Source of the DNA: Devosia indica
GTDB taxonomy: Bacteria; Pseudomonadota; Alphaproteobacteria; Rhizobiales; Devosiaceae
Reading direction: 5' to 3'
Assembly: GCF_003056405.1 (NCBI RefSeq)
Contig: NZ_PYVZ01000001.1
Coordinates: 310,001-374,000, forward strand
Length of the DNA stretch: 64,000 nt
This document shows, one piece after another, positions 43,434 to 52,059 of this stretch. The notes beneath the pieces are model-generated. The model ran no database searches and was not told where the DNA came from. It saw only the letters and a list, made by a program, of their open reading frames with translations. Within the stretch, counting starts at the first letter, position 1, and each line of letters begins with the position of its first letter. The position numbers were made by a program, and so were the translations under genes.

Positions 43434-44580
43434 CGCCAACGATCTTTTCGGCGTCTATGTCCATTGGCCCTTCTGCGCGGCCAAATGCCCCTATTGCGAC
43501 TTCAATAGCCACGTTCATCGCGGGCCCTTTGATGAAGACGCCTTTGTCGAGGGCTACAAACGCGAGATCGCCCACATGGCCTCGCTGTCCTCCGGGCGGC
43601 TGGTGCAGTCGGTCTTTTTTGGTGGCGGCACCCCATCGCTGATGAGCCCGAGGGCCGTTGGCGCCGTTCTGGACGCCATTGCCGGGGCCTGGCAGATCGA
43701 CAGCAAAGCCGAGATTACGCTCGAGGCCAATCCGACCAGTGTCGAGGTCGAGCGCTTCAAGGGATTTCGGGCCGCCGGAATCAATCGGGTCTCGCTGGGC
43801 GTGCAGTCGCTGCGCCCCGGCCCGCTGGCCGAACTGGGCCGTCGGCACAGCGTCGAAGAGGCCGTTGCGGCCGTACGCATTGCCCAGTCGGTCTTTGAGC
43901 GCTCCAGCTTCGATCTCATCTATGCCCGGCCCAAGCAGACGCTTGAGGATTGGGAAGACGAGCTCAAGGAAGCCATCTGGCTGGCGCGCGGGCATCTCAG
44001 CCTCTACCAGCTCACCATCGAGCAGGGCACGCGCTATTTCGACCTGCATCAGGCCGGCAAGCTCAAGATGCCGGACGAGGATCTGGCGGCCGACTTTTAC
44101 GAACTGACGCAGGAATTGACCGCACAGGCTGGCATGCCGGCCTATGAAATTTCCAACCATGCCGTGCCCGGCCAGGAAAGCCGGCACAACATGCTCTATT
44201 GGCGCTATGGCGAATATGCCGGGATCGGTCCGGGCGCCCATGGAAGGCTGATGGTCAACCACCAGCGCCATGCCACGGCCACCGAAAAGCTGCCCTTTGA
44301 ATGGCTCAAGCTGGTCAATGAGTTCGGCCATGGCATGACCACGGACGATGTGCTGACCTGGGAAGAGCAGGGCGACGAGTTCCTCGTCATGGGCCTGCGC
44401 CTCAAGGAAGGCATTTCGCCCACCCGCTTCATGTCGATCTCCGGCCGCGGCATTTCCGAAGCCCAGATCGCCGCACTCAAGGGCTATGGCTTTGTCGAGA
44501 CCCTGCCCAATGGCAATATCCGCGTCACCGAAAAGGGCTTCCCGGTGCTCGACGCCGTGGTGGCGGATCTGGCGGCCTGA
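43426..44580 (+). CDS. hemW: Radical SAM haem chaperone HemW
   Basis: A 384-residue radical SAM protein. The start GVYVHWPFCAAKCPYCDFNSHV has the CxxxCxxC cluster preceded by HWPF, the hallmark of the HemN/HemW group, and the next motif is VFFGGGTPSLM. The HNMLYWRYGEYAGIGPGAHG segment and a C-terminal HemN domain follow. Lack of the extra N-terminal extension of true HemN and linkage to rdgB favour HemW, which inserts haem into respiratory proteins, over coproporphyrinogen oxidase. The ATG lies within the end of rdgB. Confidence 0.94.
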   Translation: MASANDLFGVYVHWPFCAAKCPYCDFNSHVHRGPFDEDAFVEGYKREIAHMASLSSGRLVQSVFFGGGTPSLMSPRAVGAVLDAIAGAWQIDSKAEITLEANPTSVEVERFKGFRAAGINRVSLGVQSLRPGPLAELGRRHSVEEAVAAVRIAQSVFERSSFDLIYARPKQTLEDWEDELKEAIWLARGHLSLYQLTIEQGTRYFDLHQAGKLKMPDEDLAADFYELTQELTAQAGMPAYEISNHAVPGQESRHNMLYWRYGEYAGIGPGAHGRLMVNHQRHATATEKLPFEWLKLVNEFGHGMTTDDVLTWEEQGDEFLVMGLRLKEGISPTRFMSISGRGISEAQIAALKGYGFVETLPNGNIRVTEKGFPVLDAVVADLAA

Positions 44581-44610
44581 CACTTCAGCAGGGGATTTGA
44601 GACGGCGGCC

Positions 44611-45078
44611 ATGCTCTATTTCGCCTATGGCTCGAATATGGACCCGGTACAGATGCGCCAGCGCTGTCCGGATTCAACCGTTTTGAGCGCAGCCGTCCTC
44701 AAGGGCCATGTTCTCTGCTTTCCACGCCTGTCGGATGCCCGCCAATGCGGGGTTGCCTCATATGAGCAGCATCCTGCATACGATCTATGGGGCGTCGTCT
44801 ATCGCTTGAGCCTGAACGATTTTGTCCGGCTCGATGCGCATGAAGGCTATCACGCCGGCCGCCGCGCGGACCTGAATGCCTACAATCGCATCACGATCAC
44901 GGTGCAGATCGACAATACCCCCACCGGCGCAGAAACCTATCTGGCGAACCGGCAGCATAGGCTGCATCTGCCCAGCACGGCCTATCTCAAGCATCTTTGC
45001 GATGGGGCGCGGTATCACGGCCTGCCGGCGGCGTATCAGAGCATGCTGACGTCCCTGCCTTGCAGCGACAGGGTTTGA
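44611..45078 (+). CDS. Gamma-glutamylcyclotransferase-like (AIG2/GGCT) protein
   Basis: A 155-residue protein with the GGCT fold: MLYFAYGSNMDPVQMRQRCP carries the YGSN substrate loop, and RLDAHEGY contains the expected catalytic Glu. Members cleave gamma-glutamyl amines or peptides to 5-oxoproline. The specific substrate cannot be told. It is a single gene 30 bases after hemW, converging with the nuclease gene. Confidence 0.88.
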   Translation: MLYFAYGSNMDPVQMRQRCPDSTVLSAAVLKGHVLCFPRLSDARQCGVASYEQHPAYDLWGVVYRLSLNDFVRLDAHEGYHAGRRADLNAYNRITITVQIDNTPTGAETYLANRQHRLHLPSTAYLKHLCDGARYHGLPAAYQSMLTSLPCSDRV

Positions 45079-45093
45079 CGGCAATCCCCGCCG

Positions 45094-45624
45094 CTAGAGT
45101 TTTTCAACCGCTCCCATCATGCCGCGCTGCCGCACCGCGGCGCGCCAAAATTTCTTGCGCGCATCGGCCAGTTCGAGATGCCGGTACTTGCCACCGGAGA
45201 ATTTCGGCCAATCGAGCGCCATACCTGCCCGCACCATTTCGGCCCCCAGATCGCGCCCGTCGGGCAGGAAGCATTCGGCCACCATGCGGTCATAGGACAG
45301 CTCAGGCTTGATCCGCGCCGTCACCACCTGCCCCTTGCACAGTTTCACCAGCGCCCATTTGGACTGCTTGCCGAAGGGGTGCTCGAGCTCGGGCGCGTCG
45401 ATCCCGGCAATGCGGATGCGGATCTTGTCGATGATGATGGTGTCGCCATCAATGACCCAGCACGGTCCGCGCAACTCGGTCTGTGGCGGCGGCGCTGGCG
45501 GGGCGGGCCAGACGACGCCTGTCCGCATTTCGCGCGGCAGTTGCGGCGCGAGCGGAGGCGCGGGCCGCCGTGGCGGTCGCCGTGGTGCGAAGAACAGGCG
45601 CAGAATTATTCGAAACAGTCGCAT
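45094..45624 (-). CDS. Thermonuclease-family (SNase-like) protein
   Basis: A 176-residue protein. The N-terminus is basic/hydrophobic (MRLFRIILRLFFAPRRPPRRP) and then Pro-rich, so it may be membrane-associated. The SNase OB-fold follows: CWVIDGDTIIIDKIRIRIAGIDAPELEHPFGKQSK contains the DGDT and IDAPE motifs, then GRDLGAEMVRAGMAL and a C-terminal ARKKFW. The ATG at 45624 is used; an open frame extends nine codons more. It is predicted to cut nucleic acids in the periplasm or envelope. One catalytic Arg is present in YDRMVAECF. Confidence 0.85.
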   Translation of the reverse strand: MRLFRIILRLFFAPRRPPRRPAPPLAPQLPREMRTGVVWPAPPAPPPQTELRGPCWVIDGDTIIIDKIRIRIAGIDAPELEHPFGKQSKWALVKLCKGQVVTARIKPELSYDRMVAECFLPDGRDLGAEMVRAGMALDWPKFSGGKYRHLELADARKKFWRAAVRQRGMMGAVEKL

Positions 45625-45734
45625 GCGGCCCCCAGCGCAGGATTGTCGCAAATGCTCGAACAGGTGTGGGGAGCATTGCGCAAATCAACTACGAAGAAAA
45701 GCCAGCGCCTGACGACGCGTTAACATTGCCCAAT

Positions 45735-45763
45735 AAAAAAGCGGACCAATTGGCCCGCTTTTT
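45735..45763 (-). terminator. Terminator of infC
   Basis: A long near-perfect palindrome AAAAAGCGG-ACCAATTGGC-CCGCTTTTT lies 23 bases past the infC stop. The T-tract on the minus strand supports intrinsic termination; a mirror tract on the + strand makes it potentially bidirectional. Confidence 0.9.
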
Positions 45764-45785
45764 ACAGTCCAGAAGTCCTGTCGCC

Positions 45786-46322
45786 TTATTTGGGCGCCAG
45801 CACCATGACCATCTGCCGGCCTTCCGAGCGGGGCTGGCTTTCGACCTTGGCCACGTCCTCGGTCTGTTCGCGCACCTTGAGCAGGAGCTGCATGCCCAGA
45901 TCCTGGTGAGCCATTTCACGGCCACGGAAGCGCAGGGTTACCTTGACGCGGTCGCCTTCGCCCAGGAAGCGCTGCACCGCCTTCATCTTGGTCTCGTAGT
46001 CATGGGTGTCGATGTTCGGACGCATCTGCACTTCCTTGACTTCGATGACCTTCTGCTTCTTGCGCGCTTCGGCCGCCTTCTTCTGTGCGGCATATTTGTA
46101 GCGCCCGAGATCGAGCATCTTGGCCACGGGCGGATTCGAATTGGCGGCGATCAGGACGAGGTCGAGCCCCTGCTCCTGCGCTTCGGCCAGAGCGTCGCGC
46201 GTGCGGACGATGCCACGGTTTTCACCTTCTGCATCGATGAGCTGAACGTCGGGGCTAGTGATATCCTCGTTGGCAAGCGGCCCATCTTTCTGGGGCGCAA
46301 CGGGTCTCATGGGACGGCGAAT
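45786..46322 (-). CDS. infC: Translation initiation factor IF-3, ATT start
   Basis: A 178-residue IF-3. The N-domain has DGPLANEDITSPDVQLIDAEGENRGIV, then a basic linker YKYAAQKKAAEARKKQK, and the C-domain VIEVKEVQMRPNIDTHDYETK with HDYE and KVTLRFRGREMAHQDLG. I extend the gene four codons past the first ATG (46310) to ATT at 46322, because AAGGAA sits eight bases upstream of ATT while the ATG has no ribosome binding site, and the resulting N-terminus (MRRP...KDGP) matches rhizobial IF-3. AUU starts are the known basis of IF-3 autoregulation. Confidence 0.95.
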   Translation of the reverse strand: MRRPMRPVAPQKDGPLANEDITSPDVQLIDAEGENRGIVRTRDALAEAQEQGLDLVLIAANSNPPVAKMLDLGRYKYAAQKKAAEARKKQKVIEVKEVQMRPNIDTHDYETKMKAVQRFLGEGDRVKVTLRFRGREMAHQDLGMQLLLKVREQTEDVAKVESQPRSEGRQMVMVLAPK

Positions 46323-46477
46323 GGCAAGCGTTCCTTGTGCTATTGGGGCAAGGGGGTGAATTCGGCCCTAAAATCGTGGTAGCGGCCCCTAAAGTCAACT
46401 GGCGCGCCCAAGCAAATTTTCAAAGCCATGCGCCGGAGACCGCTCCGACACCAACCAGAAACGCAATCAGGCCCCCC

Positions 46478-47239
46478 ATGAGTTCCATTCACAGCTCCCT
46501 TATCACCGTGGGCACAGGCGACCAGGCCCGGCAGATCGCCGTCGAGCAGCGTCATGGCGGCGCACCGGGCCTGTTCTGGCTCAATGGTTTTCGCTCCGTG
46601 ATAAGCGGGCTCAAGGCGATGAGCCTGGATGCCCTGGGCTCTGAAAGGGGACTTGAGGTCACCCGGTTCGACTATTCCGGCCACGGCCTGTCCGGCGGGG
46701 ATTTCGACAAGGGCACGATCAGCCGCTGGTTGGAGGAAGCCGAGGCCGTGCTGGCGAAAACCATGGGGCCGCAGATCGTGTGCGGCTCATCCATGGGCGG
46801 CTGGATCGCCCTGCTGCTGGCCCGGCGGCAATTGGCCAAGGGCATGCCGCTCAAAGGGCTGGTGCTGCTCGCCCCTGCCACCGACGCCACCGTGCGCATC
46901 GCTGCCCGCATGAGCGCGGCGCAGAAACGGGACCTGGAGACCCTTGGCTATTACGAGCGGGAGAGCGCCTATGGCGATGGCCCATATCGCTACACGCGGG
47001 CGCTGATCGAGGATGGCGGCCACCATCTGCTGTTTAATGGTGTCATCGAGACCGGCTGCCCGGTGCATATTCTGCAAGGCGGGCAGGACCCGGACGTGCC
47101 GCCCGAGCACGCCCAGAAGCTGCTTGCGCATATCCTGCATGATCCGGTGACCTTCACGCTGATCCCCGACGGCGATCACCGGCTGAGCCGGGACCAGGAT
47201 CTGGCGCGGCTCAAGGCTGCCGTGCTGGGGATGATCTAG
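46478..47239 (+). CDS. Alpha/beta hydrolase
   Basis: A 253-residue serine hydrolase. The nucleophile elbow is VCGSSMGGWIALLLA (Ser in GSSMGG, around residue 106), preceded by the family strand GLFWLNGFRS and RFDYSGHGLSGGDF with the oxyanion area. The acid is probably the Asp in LQGGQDPDVP and the base His is in IPDGDHRLSR. The order resembles ABHD10-like thioesterases, but the substrate is unknown. It is a single gene convergent with the GNAT gene; their ends overlap by four bases. Confidence 0.9.
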   Translation: MSSIHSSLITVGTGDQARQIAVEQRHGGAPGLFWLNGFRSVISGLKAMSLDALGSERGLEVTRFDYSGHGLSGGDFDKGTISRWLEEAEAVLAKTMGPQIVCGSSMGGWIALLLARRQLAKGMPLKGLVLLAPATDATVRIAARMSAAQKRDLETLGYYERESAYGDGPYRYTRALIEDGGHHLLFNGVIETGCPVHILQGGQDPDVPPEHAQKLLAHILHDPVTFTLIPDGDHRLSRDQDLARLKAAVLGMI

Positions 47240-47889
47240 CCGCGCATGGCCAGCCGGGTTTTCTGCTGGCCGGCGGCGTCAAAATTGTCCGGGGCCAGCC
47301 AGCGTTCATATTCGGCCCTCAGGGCCGGCCATTCGCTATCGATCATCGAGAACCAGGCCGTATCGCGGCTCTCGCCCTTGATGATCATGTCCTGCCGGAA
47401 AATCCCCTCGAAAGTGAAGCCGAAGCGCGTGGCGGCGGATTTGGAGGGTTCGTTGGCATTGTTGCATTTCCACTCGAAACGCCGATAGCCCAGATCATCA
47501 AAGGCGTGGCGGGCAAACAGGAACAGCGCCTCGGTGGCCAGGCGGCTGCGGGCCATGGGCAGGCCCCAATAGACCCCGCCGATCTCGATCGAGCCATGCT
47601 CGGGACGAATGCGCATCCAGGCCTGCTGGCCCAGCGCCTTGCCGCTGGCCTTGTCGAGAATGGCGACATAGCTGTCCTGCCCGGCATTGACCTGCTCGAT
47701 CCAGGCCTGGGTGGCAGCAAGGCTCTGCGGCGCGTCGGTGAACAGCCAGCGAAACCGCCCCGGACCGCCGGGCAGGTTTGCCACCGCGAACAGGTCTGCG
47801 GCATGTGACAGGGCAAGCGGTTCGAGCCGCACATAACGGCCCTCCAGCACACTGCGGGCCGGGGCAGATTTTGCAGGTCTTGGGGTCAT
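47236..47889 (-). CDS. GNAT-family acetyltransferase (RimJ/RimL-like)
   Basis: A 217-residue acetyltransferase. It begins GRYVRLEPLALSHAADLF, has GGVYWGLPMARSRLATEALFLFARHAFDDLGYRRFEWKCNNANEPSKSAATRFGFTFEG, a classic Acetyltransf_3 pattern with the acetyl-CoA loop, and ends with IIKGESRDTAWFSM. Substrate unknown; YdaF/RimJ-like proteins modify N-termini or small amines. Its ATG overlaps the stop of the SDR gene upstream by four bases, so it belongs to the leftward queG-SDR-GNAT operon. Confidence 0.92.
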   Translation of the reverse strand: MTPRPAKSAPARSVLEGRYVRLEPLALSHAADLFAVANLPGGPGRFRWLFTDAPQSLAATQAWIEQVNAGQDSYVAILDKASGKALGQQAWMRIRPEHGSIEIGGVYWGLPMARSRLATEALFLFARHAFDDLGYRRFEWKCNNANEPSKSAATRFGFTFEGIFRQDMIIKGESRDTAWFSMIDSEWPALRAEYERWLAPDNFDAAGQQKTRLAMRG

Positions 47890-48755
47890 TGTTCGCTTTC
47901 GAGAATCTGGGCCAGGCCCGCGCGATAATCGGGATAGAGCAGTTCGATCCCCAGGGCCTGCTTGATGGCCCGATTCGAGACGCGCTTGTTGTCACGGTAA
48001 AAGCTGCGCTGCATCGGCGTCATCTCGGCCGTCTCGATGGGCAGGTCCGGCGGCACATCCAGGCCGATCATCTGTGCGGCATGGGCGATGACGTCCTGGG
48101 GCGGAGCCGGTTCGTCATCGGCCAGGTTGAAGGTGCCGTCCAGCCGCTGGTCGGCCGCCAGCGCCGTGACGCGGGCAATATCGGCGACATGGATGCGGTT
48201 GAACACCTGCCCCGGCTTGATGACGCGCCTGGCCGTGCCGGCGCGCAGCTTGTCAAAGCTCGAGCGGCCCGGGCCATAAATGCCGGCCAGCCGCAGAATG
48301 CAGAGCGGCACGCCCCGTTCGGCCGCATAGTCGCGCCAGGCCTGTTCGGCCAGCACGCGCCGGTCCGAGCGCATGTTGCGCGGCACCAAGGGGGCGGTCT
48401 CGTCAATCCATTCCCCGTCGAAATCGCCATAGACCCCAACCGTCGAATAATAGCACAGCCATTGCAATTGGCTGGCCGTGTCGAGATCGGCGCGATGATG
48501 GCGCAGCGCCGGATCGCCCGCTTCATCGGGCGCGATCGACAAGATGACATGGCTGGCCGTCGCCAGCGCCTGGTCCACTTCGGGGCCGGGCGCCATGCCG
48601 TCAAACAGCACGGCGTCGATACCCCCGGCCCGCAATTGCGCGGCCTTTTCCGATGAGCGCACTGTGCCGCCAATGCGGGCAAAGCCGTTCTCGCGCATGG
48701 CGTGTGCCGCGTTGATCGAGGAAAAACCCAATCCGAAGAAAAATGCCTGGTTCAT
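47886..48755 (-). CDS. SDR-family NAD(P)-binding epimerase/dehydratase-like protein
   Basis: A 289-residue extended SDR-like protein (YeeZ type). The Rossmann start is atypical (FFFGLGFSSINAAHAM, GxGxSS in place of GxxGxxG). LCYYSTVGVYGDFDG holds the Ser-Thr-Val-Gly-Val-Tyr active region, followed by RLAGIYGPGRSSFDKL and FNRIHVADIARV. The substrate is unknown. The ATG at 48755 overlaps the queG stop (ATGA), so it is cotranslated with queG; this neighbourhood is common in Rhizobiales. Confidence 0.85.
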   Translation of the reverse strand: MNQAFFFGLGFSSINAAHAMRENGFARIGGTVRSSEKAAQLRAGGIDAVLFDGMAPGPEVDQALATASHVILSIAPDEAGDPALRHHRADLDTASQLQWLCYYSTVGVYGDFDGEWIDETAPLVPRNMRSDRRVLAEQAWRDYAAERGVPLCILRLAGIYGPGRSSFDKLRAGTARRVIKPGQVFNRIHVADIARVTALAADQRLDGTFNLADDEPAPPQDVIAHAAQMIGLDVPPDLPIETAEMTPMQRSFYRDNKRVSNRAIKQALGIELLYPDYRAGLAQILESEQ

Positions 48756-49879
48756 ACCACCCCATCCCATTCTGCGCGCACCGCGCTATCGCCTTCCTGC
48801 GCCAGGCTGTCCAGCCGCCGGGCCGCGGCCCGCTCCGGATCGAGCCGCCGCAAGGCCCATATGGCGGCCCCGCGGATCAAGGGCGAGGGATCGCCAAGCC
48901 TGGCTTCCACCAGGGGCAACAGGGATTGGTCATCGGCGTTGCCGATGCCAATCAGCACATTGCGCAAGAACCGCGCATGCCCGATGCGCTTGACCGGCGA
49001 GCCGGCAAACAGCGCCCGAAAGCCCGCGTCATCGAGCTGCACCAGTTCAGCCAGTGCCGGGCGCTCGAATTCGGGCCGGCTGCGCAGCTTGGCTTCACGG
49101 CTGACACTGGCGAACTTGTTCCAGGGGCACACTGCCAGGCAGTCGTCGCAACCATAGATGCGATTGCCCATGGGTTTGCGAAATTCACGGGGAATAGGGC
49201 CTTTGTGCTCGACTGAATAATAGGCCAGGCATTTGCGCGCATCGAGCCGGAACGGGGCGGGAAAGGCATTGGTGGGGCAGATGTCGAGGCATCTGGTGCA
49301 CGAGCCGCAACTTTCCGCATGGGCCTTGTCCGGCGGCAGGTCGAGATCGGTCAGGATGGCGCCCAGAAACAGCCAGGAGCCGAATGTTCGGCTGACCAGC
49401 ACCGAGTGCTTGCCCTGCCAGCCCAGCCCCGCCGCCTCGGCCAGCGGCTTTTCCATCAGCGGCGCAGTGTCGACAAACACCTTCACACCTGCCCCGGCCC
49501 GCCGGGCCAGCAGCCCGGCCAGCTCCTTCAATCGCCCCTTGATGATGTCGTGATAGTCGCGATTGCGGGCATAGGCCGAGATATTGCCGACGCTCTTTTC
49601 AGCCAGCAGGTCCATCGGATCGATCTCGGGGCCGTAATTGACGCCGAGCAGGATCACCGAGCGGGCTTCAGACCAGAGGCGACGCGGATCGCCGCGCCGG
49701 TCTTCGGTTTCGGCCATCCACGCCATGTCGGCATGCCAGCCCTCGGCGAGCGCGGTGTGCAGTTTTTCGGGCAGGTCGGGCCGTGCGTCTGCCCGGGCAA
49801 TACCAAAGGAGTCAAAACCCAGCGCTTCGGCGCGGGTCTTGAGTTCGGCTATGAGCGTATCGGTCCTTGCTTGGGCCAT
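48752..49879 (-). CDS. queG: Epoxyqueuosine reductase QueG
   Basis: A 375-residue cobalamin- and [4Fe-4S]-dependent enzyme that makes queuosine from epoxyqueuosine in tRNA. Two ferredoxin-like clusters are seen as CGSCTRCLDICPTNAF and CDDCLAVCPWNKF; GNISAYARNRDYHDIIKGRLKELA and GKHSVLVSRTFGSWLFLG are family hallmarks. The C-terminal HEAT-like part (LLPLVEARLGDPSPLIRGAAIWALRRLDP) is also typical. It is transcribed just after the FzlA-like gene with 14 bases between them. Confidence 0.96.
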   Translation of the reverse strand: MAQARTDTLIAELKTRAEALGFDSFGIARADARPDLPEKLHTALAEGWHADMAWMAETEDRRGDPRRLWSEARSVILLGVNYGPEIDPMDLLAEKSVGNISAYARNRDYHDIIKGRLKELAGLLARRAGAGVKVFVDTAPLMEKPLAEAAGLGWQGKHSVLVSRTFGSWLFLGAILTDLDLPPDKAHAESCGSCTRCLDICPTNAFPAPFRLDARKCLAYYSVEHKGPIPREFRKPMGNRIYGCDDCLAVCPWNKFASVSREAKLRSRPEFERPALAELVQLDDAGFRALFAGSPVKRIGHARFLRNVLIGIGNADDQSLLPLVEARLGDPSPLIRGAAIWALRRLDPERAAARRLDSLAQEGDSAVRAEWDGVV

Positions 49880-49893
49880 GCCGCCAGATAGGA

Positions 49894-50574
49894 CTAAAAG
49901 TCCAGATCCGCATAGCCCCTGGCGGGCTGCATGGCGACGACACGGTCGTTAAGCAGGGTGCGGAAGGCCGGGCGCGACTTGATGCGCGAATACCAGTCGC
50001 GCGTTTCGGGCGGCACCTTGGACCAGTCGATATCACCCAGATAGTCGAGCGTGGAAAAATGCGCGGCCAGGGCAAAGTCGGCCAGGCTCATTTCTTCGCC
50101 TGCCAGCCAGTTGCGGCTGGCCAGCAGCCAATTGAAGTAGAGCAGGTGCTCGGCCAAATTGACCTTGGCGGCCCTCAGGACGGACGGCTCAGGCGTGGCG
50201 CCACGCTGGTCGCGCTTGGCGATCTTTTCCTCGATCAGGTAGCGCGTCACCTCGTCATTGAGCTTGACCAGCGCCCACTCGACCAGCCGCCACATTTCGG
50301 CGCGGTCCATGGGATCGGCCGGAAACAGCCCGCCGACCGAAGCGGGCGTGTAAAAATCCTCCACCGCGTGAATGCTGGCCATGACGCCGACGATGGGCAG
50401 GTCATTGTCCGTGAACAGGACAGGCAGGGTTGCCGCCGGATTGATCGCCAGCAGCGCCTCTTCGCGCAGCCAGGGCTTGGTCTCCTCCAGATCCAGCGGC
50501 ACCCCATATTCGGCGCACATCAGCCGGATGAGGCGGGAGGCGGGATCGAGGGGGTAGTGCACAAGGCTTGGCAT
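49894..50574 (-). CDS. fzlA: GST-like protein, probable FtsZ-binding FzlA
   Basis: A 226-residue glutathione S-transferase-fold protein. The start LVHYPLDPASRLIRLMCAEYGVPLDLEETKPW matches FzlA better than enzymatic GSTs, and the protein ends in the acidic tail GYADLDF; an acidic residue near the FzlA C-terminus has been reported as needed for FtsZ binding. Gene order uppP / fzlA / queG is a recurrent alphaproteobacterial context. FzlA bundles FtsZ and licenses septal wall synthesis in Caulobacter. Orthology is inferred; a plain GST is the alternative. Confidence 0.75.
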   Translation of the reverse strand: MPSLVHYPLDPASRLIRLMCAEYGVPLDLEETKPWLREEALLAINPAATLPVLFTDNDLPIVGVMASIHAVEDFYTPASVGGLFPADPMDRAEMWRLVEWALVKLNDEVTRYLIEEKIAKRDQRGATPEPSVLRAAKVNLAEHLLYFNWLLASRNWLAGEEMSLADFALAAHFSTLDYLGDIDWSKVPPETRDWYSRIKSRPAFRTLLNDRVVAMQPARGYADLDF

Positions 50575-50690
50575 GAACGGGGCTCTGAAATTGTTGCGGC
50601 CCGGGAGTCACGCGTCACGGCCTTGGCGCGCCAGGCGAACACGGCTATGAGACGGGACAAGTCCGACCTTGGAACGAGTTAGGGGATCAA

Positions 50691-51503
50691 ATGAACGCCG
50701 ATCAAGGTCTTTTTGTGCCCCTGATCCTCGGAATCCTCGAAGGGCTCACAGAATTCCTGCCTGTCAGCTCCACCGGCCACCTTTTGCTGGCCGGTCATTT
50801 TTTTGGCCTCAGTCAACCCGCCGCCTTCATCGTGTTGATCCAGCTCGGCGCGATTCTGGCCGTGATCACTGTTTACTTTGCCAAACTGGGTGTGCTGATC
50901 CGCGATGCGCTGACGGGCAAGGCCTATGCCTGGCGCTTTGCGCTGGCCGTGGTGCTGGCCTGTCTGCCGGCCGTCATCGTGGGCGTTCTGGCGCGCGATT
51001 TCATCCAGCAGATTCTCTACGAAACCCCGCTGGTCATCTGCATCACCCTGCTGATCGGCGGCATCATCCTGCTGATCGTGGATCGCATGCCGAAAAAGGT
51101 GCGCCATGATGACATCTACAGCTACCCCTGGCATCTGGCGCTGATCATCGGCCTGTTCCAGATGCTCAGCCTGGTGCCGGGCGTGTCACGTTCCGGCTCG
51201 ACCGTGGTGGGGGCCATGCTGTTCGGTGCCTCGAAGCGCTCGGCTGCCGAATTCACCTTCTTCATCGCCCTGCCGATCATGGCCGGGGCCTTCGGCTACG
51301 ACCTCTACAAGAGCCGCGAGCTGATCGATCTGAGCTTGGGGCTCAACATCGCCATCGGTTTTGCCGCCTCCTTCGTGGTCGGCGCGCTGGTGGTGAAGTA
51401 CCTGCTCGACTTCGTCTCCCGGCATGGCTTTGCGCCCTTTGCCTGGTGGCGCATCATCGTGGGCGGCGCCGGGCTGATCGCTATTCTGGCGTTCGGCGGT
51501 TGA
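50691..51503 (+). CDS. uppP: Undecaprenyl-diphosphatase UppP (BacA)
   Basis: A 270-residue integral membrane phosphatase. The motif LGILEGLTEFLPVSSTGHLLLAG near residues 11-33 carries the catalytic Glu/Ser, and the second motif LVPGVSRSGSTVVGAML near 161-177 carries the Arg. About eight membrane segments. It recycles undecaprenyl pyrophosphate to the lipid carrier for peptidoglycan and confers bacitracin tolerance. Its stop abuts the stop of brnA on the other strand with no spacing. Confidence 0.97.
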   Translation: MNADQGLFVPLILGILEGLTEFLPVSSTGHLLLAGHFFGLSQPAAFIVLIQLGAILAVITVYFAKLGVLIRDALTGKAYAWRFALAVVLACLPAVIVGVLARDFIQQILYETPLVICITLLIGGIILLIVDRMPKKVRHDDIYSYPWHLALIIGLFQMLSLVPGVSRSGSTVVGAMLFGASKRSAAEFTFFIALPIMAGAFGYDLYKSRELIDLSLGLNIAIGFAASFVVGALVVKYLLDFVSRHGFAPFAWWRIIVGGAGLIAILAFGG

Positions 51504-51773
51504 TTAGCTGCCGCCGTCAACTTTCTCGGCCAACCAGGTCTTGATCAGGGATTGATACGGCACGTCGCGTTTATTGGCGGCAATCTTGATCCGCTCCAGC
51601 AATCCATCCGGAATCCGGAGTGATATGGAGGTCGAACTTGGCTTCAGGTTTGGCAGCCGAACCTTTTCGGCCTTGCTCCAATCAAGATGCTCGACCGAGT
51701 CATGGCTCTCCCAATAGGCTCGTTCTTCCGCCTCCGAAGCGAAGCGCGGGATCGGCTTATTTGTCACTGCCAT
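51504..51773 (-). CDS. brnA: BrnA-type antitoxin (ribbon-helix-helix)
   Basis: An 89-residue protein. The start MAVTNKPIPRFASEAEERAYWESHDSVEHLDWSKA is the usual BrnA/COG5304 N-terminus; the C-terminal part STSISLRIPDGLLERIKIAANKRDVPYQSLIKTWLAEK is a ribbon-helix-helix DNA-binding domain. It neutralises BrnT and, with it, represses the operon. It starts 17 bases before the end of brnT, so expression is coupled with toxin first, the normal brnTA order. Confidence 0.92.
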   Translation of the reverse strand: MAVTNKPIPRFASEAEERAYWESHDSVEHLDWSKAEKVRLPNLKPSSTSISLRIPDGLLERIKIAANKRDVPYQSLIKTWLAEKVDGGS

Positions 51774-52059
51774 AATGGGCTCGCTCCTTCCTGCTCATGT
51801 CTCGCGCCGAAATAATCCTCAGCCGAGTTTGCGCCTCGCGCAACGTAAAGGTGACATGCAGGAGCCTGCGGTCATCTGTTCGGCCCAACGCATGAAAGCG
51901 CAGTTCGGTGGTGCTGTGCAGATGGTCGGGCAAGGTCAACAGAGGCTCGTTGAAGAACACCTGCTCGGCCTCCGCCTGGCTTACACTGTGCTTGTCCGCA
52001 CTTTTGCGAGCATTGCCGGAATCCCAGTCGAACCCGACAATGCGCGCCCACTCAATCAT
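51757..52059 (-). CDS. brnT: BrnT-type ribonuclease toxin
   Basis: A 100-residue RelE-fold toxin of the BrnT family: VGFDWDSGNARKSADKHSVSQAEAEQVFFNEPLL at the start, HSTTELRFHALGRTDDRRLLHVTFTLRE in the middle and RIISARDMSRKERAHYGS at the end. These include the KH, E/R and RxIsARdxxxxER residues implicated in RNA cleavage. The antitoxin gene follows with a 17-base overlap. The start codon lies directly behind a 27-bp palindromic operator/promoter (52060-52093), and no ribosome binding site is present. Confidence 0.93.
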   Translation of the reverse strand: MIEWARIVGFDWDSGNARKSADKHSVSQAEAEQVFFNEPLLTLPDHLHSTTELRFHALGRTDDRRLLHVTFTLREAQTRLRIISARDMSRKERAHYGSDK

